Made by a program: the position numbers and the translations under genes. From UBA5738 sp049641805 (lineage in GTDB: Bacteria > Patescibacteriota > Minisyncoccia > Minisyncoccales > UBA5738), in NCBI GenBank assembly GCA_049641805.1, contig JBARNX010000037.1:1-10702 (forward strand): DNA of 10,702 bases, in the 5' to 3' direction. Positions 6,208 through 10,702 of this stretch are shown one piece after another. Position 1 is the stretch's first letter. Every line of letters starts with the position of its first letter. A model generated the notes under the pieces. That model was not told where the DNA came from, searched no databases, and saw only the letters and a list, made by a program, of their open reading frames with translations.

Positions 6208-7389
6208 AGAAAATCAAGATTGCCGCTGGGCGGCAGCAACTTGTTCCAAGAAATCAAGGAACAGTGCAGAAAAGCTGAACAGGACGGAAAGAAAATTATC
6301 AATCTTTCCATCGGCCAACCGTCAGGACCTGCATTATTTAGCGCAAGAAACGCGGCTTCATGGGCGGTCATGAGCGATCGGGAACCCATGCATGGGTATC
6401 AGGATAATGCCTCACCGGGCGTGCCCGATTTTGCCCGCCGATTTGTGGCGGCGCATATTAAATACCCGATTCCGCCTGAGTCGGCTGCATACTTGCCCAT
6501 TCCGGGGATAAAACCAATCCTTGGAATGATTCCGCAAGCTTGCGGAGCGATAACAAATCCGAAGTCTGTTGTCGTTGCCACAATGACAGACCCCGGATAC
6601 CCGACGCCGGCAACGCAGTGCCGATATTTGGGTGTGCCATACTACCCTCTGCCGTTGAACCAAAAAAATGAATTCCGGTTCGGGGTGGATGATATCCGGC
6701 CCGAAACGAATCTCTTAATGCTAAATCTGCCCCATAACCCTTCGGGACAGATTGCGGATAAAGGTTGGTGGGACCAGATTTGCGGCTATTGCGCGAAAAA
6801 CAATGTTCGGCTTTTCAATGATGCCGCATACGCTGCGTTGAGCCATACACCGGAGAGTAGCATGCTTGCCGAGATTGCCGTGGGTTATCCCACGCTTTCG
6901 TGGGCGGAAGCTTTTTCCGCCTCAAAGCTGATCAATTTCACGGGCTGGCGGGTTGGCGCCATCGTCGGGTCGCCGGACTTTGTTGGTGATATCGGAATCA
7001 TAAAAGGCAATACCGATTCCGGGTTTGTCGCGCCAATGGCGGCGGGCGTTATCTTCGCGGTTGAAAACGACCAAGCGGGAATCGGGGCAAACCGTCGCCT
7101 TTACGGCAAACGGATTACTATCCTTAAGGAGTCGCTGGAAGATTGCGGGATGAGGTTGGCGGTTGAACCAAAGGCTGGTTTTTTTACGCTTTGGGAAGCT
7201 CCGAAGCAGGCTTTTGGCTGCCGGATTGCCAGTGGCCGGGATTTCAACGATACCATGATCGAAAAAGCCGGGATCGCCGGAGTTCCCTTCGGAACATATA
7301 TCCGGTATTCCGTAACTTCTTCCGGCATTGAAAGCATGGCGTCGGACATAGCCGAGGCTTTCAAGGCCGCAAAAATACGGTATGATTAG
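6205..7389 (+). CDS. Class I/II (fold-type I) PLP-dependent aminotransferase, possibly DapL-like
   Basis: This soluble enzyme has 394 residues from the TTG start, the normal family length. Landmarks of the aspartate-aminotransferase fold are INLSIGQPSG (about 32-41), the cofactor region PGIKPILGM (about 100-108), DPGYP with Tyr132, LPHNPSG with Asn178, NDAAYAAL with Asp206 and Tyr209, SASK with the PLP Schiff-base Lys241, GWRVG with Arg249 and the carboxylate-binding Arg367 (IRYS). All catalytic positions are present. Motifs such as LFQEI, FNDAAYAAL and FTGWRVG recall LL-diaminopimelate aminotransferases of the lysine/peptidoglycan pathway, but the match is too loose to fix the substrate. It is a single-gene unit with its own promoter, leader hairpin, SD and terminator, unlike its SD-poor neighbours. 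Amino-acid transamination is well supported; the specific substrate is not. Confidence 0.88.
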   Translation: MRKSRLPLGGSNLFQEIKEQCRKAEQDGKKIINLSIGQPSGPALFSARNAASWAVMSDREPMHGYQDNASPGVPDFARRFVAAHIKYPIPPESAAYLPIPGIKPILGMIPQACGAITNPKSVVVATMTDPGYPTPATQCRYLGVPYYPLPLNQKNEFRFGVDDIRPETNLLMLNLPHNPSGQIADKGWWDQICGYCAKNNVRLFNDAAYAALSHTPESSMLAEIAVGYPTLSWAEAFSASKLINFTGWRVGAIVGSPDFVGDIGIIKGNTDSGFVAPMAAGVIFAVENDQAGIGANRRLYGKRITILKESLEDCGMRLAVEPKAGFFTLWEAPKQAFGCRIASGRDFNDTMIEKAGIAGVPFGTYIRYSVTSSGIESMASDIAEAFKAAKIRYD

Positions 7390-7415
7390 AGCGACAACAG
7401 CCGCTCTCTTTTTTT
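7388..7415 (+). terminator. Rho-independent terminator of the aminotransferase gene
   Basis: AGAGCG (starting inside the TAG stop codon) pairs with CGCTCT across an 8-nt loop, followed by C and seven T. The stem is short but correctly placed. Confidence 0.7.
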
Positions 7416-7563
7416 AATTTACCCGTTCAAAAAAAATAAGAAAAAACATCTGCATGTATGGATCGTATCAGGTTATTTTCAAATGGGCGGCGGGGATGGC
7501 TTGTTTTTGTTCGCGGGAAATTGGCAAAAATGTAAATTATTATAGATTAACCATAGTAAAAAC

Positions 7564-7595
7564 GGGAGGTTAAAATGTCAGGTAGTATAGACTGA
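7564..7595 (+). other. Orphan translation start (SD + ATG) with a six-codon frame
   Basis: GGGAGG (7564-7569), a 5-nt spacer and the ATG at 7575 form a good initiation site, yet the frame stops at TGA 7593-7595 after six codons. It is in a different frame from the ABC remnant 15 nt downstream. It may be the surviving 5' end of a gene whose body was deleted, or a chance match. Confidence 0.35.
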
Positions 7596-7609
7596 GACAA
7601 GTATATTGA

Positions 7610-7675
7610 ATCACTCCGGCCGGTTTCATGGAACAAGCCGTAAAAATGCTCATCGGTCAGAAACGGGCAAGCTAA
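7610..7675 (+). pseudogene. Remnant of the 3' end of a second ABC exporter gene
   Basis: In frame, these bases read ITPAGFMEQAV then KMLIGQKRAS and a TAA stop. The intact exporter subunit at 2292-4061 ends ITPAGSMSQAV then KMLTGQKRTS and TAA: 17 of 21 residues are identical and the stop is in the same place. Many of the DNA differences are silent third-position changes (for example CCGGCCGGC/CCGGCCGGT, GTC/GTA, CAA/CAG). A TGA stop lies directly upstream in frame and the rest of the ATPase domain is absent. The paralog apparently diverged under protein-level selection before most of it was deleted. Confidence 0.75.
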
Positions 7676-7766
7676 TGTGTGTTGGCTTCTTGAAATTTGT
7701 ACGGGCGGCGCGCTTTTGAGCGATATCAATTTTCTAAATAATTGCCGCGAAATTGTCGCAAGACTA

Positions 7767-7795
7767 TTGAAATAACGGTTGAATCGTGTTAATTT
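7767..7795 (+). promoter_or_regulatory. Possible promoter of the glycosyltransferase cluster
   Basis: TTGAAA (7767-7772), a 17-bp spacer and TAATTT (7790-7795) sit 7 nt before the ATG at 7803. The -10 is a poor match. If real, it would give a leaderless mRNA, in line with the lack of an SD before 7803. Confidence 0.35.
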
Positions 7796-7802
7796 TAACA
7801 GA

Positions 7803-8963
7803 ATGAAAATTCTAACCAATATCCGCTTCTATAATCTTGCCGGGATCGCCCAAACCTTATCTTCGTTGGCTTCTTATGTGAAGAAACAAAAAAACTCCAA
7901 TAATTTGGAGCTTGTGGGAGTGGAAATGGCCAAGAACGAAAATCTCGGAGCATCCCCCGAAGTTAAAGAAAACCGCGAAGACAATATCCGGGTGATAACC
8001 GCTTCCATGCCGCATCCCGATATCAAAGAATTGGTGAAAAAATCGGACAATATCGGCGAGGTTCAAAACAAGTTAAGCCCGATAATCGACCGGTACAGAG
8101 AAATTATCCGGCGGGAAAAACCGGATGTAATATTGCTCAACGGCACTTATTATCTTCCGTGGTGTTTGTTTCTGGCGGCGCGAAATACGGTGAAAAATAT
8201 TGTTTTGCATTATCACGGAAGCCTAACCAAGGAAACCGAACATTATCCCGAAGCGATGCGCCGGATTTTCCAAGGCATAGAAAAAACCTTCGATTCCGAC
8301 AATTTAAGATATATCTTTCCTTCTTTATTCGCGAAAAATGCCGTGGCCAAGGATGTTTTCGGTCGCGAGCCGAAGCATTTTTGCGTTTTGCCCAATGCGA
8401 TTCCGCTTCATTTTTTTAAGACGAGCAAAAAAAAGAATGATACCAACAATATCGGAATTATTGCCAGATGGCGGCATGTGAAGAATAAATCTTTTATTAA
8501 AAAATACGCGCTTCATAATTCAAAATCAATAAAAAACAATGTTTTTAGTCTGTTGAGCGATTTTCGCGCCGTGGTTGATATTCCAAAACATATTTGCGAT
8601 TCGGTTAGAATGGTCCAGCCGATGGAAAACGCGAAAATGGGGCGATTTTATTCAAAAATGGATCTTATAGTTTGTCCTTCCCGTTTCGAGACATACGGCA
8701 ATGTGGCGCAGGAAGCGGTTGCTTGCGGAACGCCCGCGCTGATCAGTTCCAATATGGGGGTGGCCGAACAATTCCGGCGTTTCGGGCTGGATAAATGGAT
8801 TTTACCGTTCGATGTGCCGGCGAAAGTATTTAAGAAAATCGACCGGATGATGGGAGAAACGGTTGATCCGAAGGTTAGGCTTGAATTAAAAAATGAGCTC
8901 AATCCGGATCGTATCCACGGGTTGCTTCTCAATTATGTCAAATCGAATAATTATTCGAAATGA
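7803..8963 (+). CDS. GT4-like (GT-B fold) glycosyltransferase, first of a tandem pair
   Basis: This 386-residue protein is probably an enzyme that moves a sugar from a nucleotide donor onto a glycan or lipid acceptor at the cytoplasmic face. The N-terminal half carries a Rossmann-like start (MKILTNIRFYNLAGIAQTL), DVILLNGTYYLPW and IVLHYHGS. The C-terminal half carries GIIARWRHVKNKSFI and the EX7E retaining-GT motif (Glu296 and Glu304 in SRFETYGNVAQEAVACGTP). The ATG at 7803 is chosen over the in-frame TTG at 7779 because the downstream paralog begins MKILT at the same point. No SD is present. It overlaps the next gene by 4 nt (ATGA). Its C-terminal DNA is nearly identical to that of the paralog over a short tract. 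Donor and acceptor are unknown. Confidence 0.85.
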   Translation: MKILTNIRFYNLAGIAQTLSSLASYVKKQKNSNNLELVGVEMAKNENLGASPEVKENREDNIRVITASMPHPDIKELVKKSDNIGEVQNKLSPIIDRYREIIRREKPDVILLNGTYYLPWCLFLAARNTVKNIVLHYHGSLTKETEHYPEAMRRIFQGIEKTFDSDNLRYIFPSLFAKNAVAKDVFGREPKHFCVLPNAIPLHFFKTSKKKNDTNNIGIIARWRHVKNKSFIKKYALHNSKSIKNNVFSLLSDFRAVVDIPKHICDSVRMVQPMENAKMGRFYSKMDLIVCPSRFETYGNVAQEAVACGTPALISSNMGVAEQFRRFGLDKWILPFDVPAKVFKKIDRMMGETVDPKVRLELKNELNPDRIHGLLLNYVKSNNYSK

Positions 8964-10150
8964 AAATATTAACAAGCGTTCATTTCCATAAAATCGCGGG
9001 CATAACGCATTATGTTCTTTCTTTGGCGGATTACATCAAGACGACATATGAAAAGGAAAAAGTCGAACTGATCGGCGTTGATATCACGCAGGCCGACAGC
9101 AGCCGAGAAAAAGCGCTGGTTAATGTTTCCGGAGAAAAAAATTGGAAGCTTTATTCGATTTCAATCCCGTTTGAAAATATCGGCGATCTGGCAAAAGCCG
9201 CCGGCAGTCTTGGGGAATTTGAATCATCGATGGAAAGTATTATTCTCGAATACGAAAAAGTGATTGCGGCGGAAAAGCCGGATATAATTCTTCTTAGCGG
9301 AACATATCATTTGGTTTGGTGCCTGTACATCGCGGCCGTTAGGGCGCGCGCGAAAAAAATAGTTTTGCATTACCACGGGGTGATTTCAAGAGAAGTTGAA
9401 AAATATGAAGAAAGAGCGAGGAATATTTACCGCGAAATGGAAAAAAGCTATCTTGACGATAGCGTGTTTTATATTTTTCCTTCGAATATCGCCCGCGAAA
9501 CCGCGGAAAGAGAAGTGTTCGGCCGATCATTGAAAAAATACAAAATTCTTCCGAATCCGATACCTTTGTATTTTTTTAAAAATACTTCAAAAATCGGAGA
9601 ACTCGCAAACTGCCCTTTACCGGAACTGGCTGGAAGAAGCGGTATTAACGCGGGATTTGTTATGCGCTGGACATACGAGAAAAATCCCCGTTTTATCGCC
9701 AGGCTCGCGAAATTCAATTCATCGGCAGGCGATAAATTGAATATTTGCGCGGTTGCAAGTCTTAATCCTCGAAGCAGGATATATGCCAAATTGAAAAAAG
9801 ATATAAAATTCGTTTCTCCGATGCTGAACAAAGAACTGGCGCGTTTTTACAGGATGATGGATGTTGTAATTTGTCCTTCGCATTTCGAAACTTACGGCAA
9901 TATTGCCATGGAAGCGGTTGCTTGCGGCACGCCCGCGCTGGTCAGCCGCAATATGGGGGTGGCCGAACAATTCCGGCGCTTCGGGCTGGAATCGTTTATT
10001 GTCGGTTTTGAAAATACAAACAATGTTTTTGATAAAATAAAAACCGTTGCAGAACGCCGGGTCGGACGGGAGTTGCGCGCCGAATTAAGATGCAATTTGG
10101 GCTCGGATGTAATTTTCAAGCAGCTCTTAGGCTTGCTTGGCGAGCTGTGA
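8960..10150 (+). CDS. GT4-like (GT-B fold) glycosyltransferase, second of a tandem pair
   Basis: This 396-residue paralog of the preceding gene is translated from an ATG overlapping its TGA (coupled translation). The shared path is MKILTSVHFHKIAGITHYVLSLADYIK, PDIILLSGTYHLVW, KIVLHYHGVISREVEKYEE, FYIFPSNIA, VMRWTYEKNPRFI, and the EX7E motif at Glu310/Glu318 (SHFETYGNIAMEAVACGTP), then NMGVAEQFRRFGLE. It differs from its neighbour mainly by a longer central linker (about 206-230). The two most likely act in the same glycan pathway as successive transferases on related acceptors, or one is a recent diverged copy. The exact sugar cannot be read from sequence. Confidence 0.87.
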   Translation: MKILTSVHFHKIAGITHYVLSLADYIKTTYEKEKVELIGVDITQADSSREKALVNVSGEKNWKLYSISIPFENIGDLAKAAGSLGEFESSMESIILEYEKVIAAEKPDIILLSGTYHLVWCLYIAAVRARAKKIVLHYHGVISREVEKYEERARNIYREMEKSYLDDSVFYIFPSNIARETAEREVFGRSLKKYKILPNPIPLYFFKNTSKIGELANCPLPELAGRSGINAGFVMRWTYEKNPRFIARLAKFNSSAGDKLNICAVASLNPRSRIYAKLKKDIKFVSPMLNKELARFYRMMDVVICPSHFETYGNIAMEAVACGTPALVSRNMGVAEQFRRFGLESFIVGFENTNNVFDKIKTVAERRVGRELRAELRCNLGSDVIFKQLLGLLGEL

Positions 10151-10174
10151 TTTTCGCATTTAACCAAAAAAATA

Positions 10175-10702
10175 ATGATTGATGATTTATCAATTATCAT
10201 TCCTTGCTATCCTCCCGATATTGTAAATATCGGGAGGATGATGGAGAGTTTGCGCCGCCAAACCTGCCTTCCGGGAGAGGTTATCGTCGCTTTGAGCGAA
10301 ACATCGGAAAAAGACGGTTCCGTTCTTGAAGAAAAATATTCAAAATATCCTTTTTCAGTGAAGTTTTGCGTTACCGGCGAAAAACAGTTCGCGGGCCAGA
10401 ATCGGAACAGAGGAGCCAGGCTGGCCGCGCATAATATCTTGGTTTTTTGCGATGCCGACGATGAGTGCCATCCGCAGAAAATCGAAATAACCAGAAATGT
10501 TTTTTTAAAATACGATCCAAAATTATTTTTGCACGGTTTCAAGAGGGACGGTTGCGGATTTGAAAAGTATGACAAAGATAAAATTCCGTTTGTTTTCAGC
10601 CGGCAGCTGATGGATTTCACTTTCGGCAATCCTCCCAAAAGAGACAATTCCAAATTTATTTTTATCGACCGTCCGGCGGAAGAAAAATGGATAGAGGGGG
10701 CC
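10175..10702 (+). CDS. GT2-like (GT-A fold) glycosyltransferase, 3'-partial
   Basis: The frame is open from the ATG at 10175 to the end of the window (176 codons). It starts 24 nt after the previous stop and has no SD. The N-terminus LSIIIPCYPPD matches the nucleotide-binding opening of GT2 enzymes. SLRRQTCLPGEVIVALSE, GQNRNRGARLAAHNILVF and the metal-binding acidic cluster CDADDE (about residues 91-96) complete the GT-A pattern. It is therefore a probable inverting sugar transferase, continuing the glycan cluster. An unusually strong hairpin lies inside codons 12-22. The family is reasonably sure; acceptor, donor and C-terminal part are not visible. Confidence 0.8.
   Translation, partial: MIDDLSIIIPCYPPDIVNIGRMMESLRRQTCLPGEVIVALSETSEKDGSVLEEKYSKYPFSVKFCVTGEKQFAGQNRNRGARLAAHNILVFCDADDECHPQKIEITRNVFLKYDPKLFLHGFKRDGCGFEKYDKDKIPFVFSRQLMDFTFGNPPKRDNSKFIFIDRPAEEKWIEGA
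10209..10239 (+). repeat. Perfect 14-bp hairpin inside the GT2-like coding sequence
   Basis: ATCCTCCCGATATT and AATATCGGGAGGAT are exact inverted repeats around a GTA loop, 34 nt after the start codon. The 3' arm contains the SD-like GGGAGG, which the hairpin would hide. The encoded residues (PPDIVNIGRM) still suit a GT2 N-terminus. Confidence 0.75.

Larger units (their letters stand above)
7416..7802. other. Gene-poor region with decayed sequence
   Basis: No intact gene is visible. It holds a weak promoter-like pair (TTGGCA at 7521-7526 and TAGATT 16 bp later), an isolated SD plus ATG leading to a six-codon frame (7564-7595), the tail of a lost ABC exporter gene (7610-7675), and the probable promoter of the next gene near its right edge. 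The rest shows nothing recognisable. Confidence 0.6.

Noticed and set aside
7779..7802. Upstream TTG start for the first GT4-like glycosyltransferase
   Set aside because: The paralog begins MKILT at the position equal to ATG 7803, and the extra eight residues have no counterpart.
7416..7802. Possible tRNA, small RNA gene or CRISPR array in the long intergenic region
   Set aside because: I saw no cloverleaf, no regularly spaced repeat and no strong promoter-terminator pair; an ABC gene remnant explains part of it.

Overview
The window reads as bacterial DNA of middling GC using the standard bacterial code, since TGA ends several clearly intact genes. Several genes lack a Shine-Dalgarno (SD) sequence, and at least one appears leaderless. 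Short-spaced or overlapping operons, toxin-antitoxin genes with Panacea domains, tandem glycosyltransferases and a long GGGTCTA-type hairpin would fit a Patescibacteria/CPR-like or other uncultured lineage. That placement is an inference, because no marker gene is present. All convincing genes lie on the + strand.

Layout. (1) 1-345: the 3' part of a Panacea-domain antitoxin-like gene whose C-terminus looks replaced. (2) 346-553: a leader with a strong intrinsic terminator and a competing upstream hairpin, just before an ABC operon. (3) 554-4061: two overlapping genes for half-transporters that together form a heterodimeric ABC exporter with one canonical and one degenerate ATPase site. (4) 4062-4268: a 17-bp-arm hairpin, then a compact promoter with an overlapping palindromic operator. 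(5) 4269-5412: an XRE-Panacea antitoxin overlapping a RelE/ParE-like toxin, followed 10 nt later by an HD-domain hydrolase (5423-6025) and a terminator. (6) 6116-7415: a stand-alone transcription unit for a class I/II PLP aminotransferase, with its own promoter, a strong SD sequence, a probable TTG start and a terminator. (7) 7390-7802: a gene-poor stretch that holds the decayed 3' tail of a second ABC exporter gene paralogous to the one at 2292-4061. (8) 7803-10702: two tandem paralogous GT4-like glycosyltransferases with a 4-nt overlap and a GT2-like glycosyltransferase that runs off the window. This looks like the start of a surface-glycan cluster.

The most interesting points are the attenuator-like leader of the ABC operon, the autoregulated and apparently leaderless Panacea toxin-antitoxin operon, the ABC gene remnant at 7610-7675, a near-identical DNA tract shared by the two glycosyltransferases (possible gene conversion), and a perfect 14-bp hairpin inside the start of the last gene. 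I found no rRNA, tRNA, CRISPR array or intact transposase.
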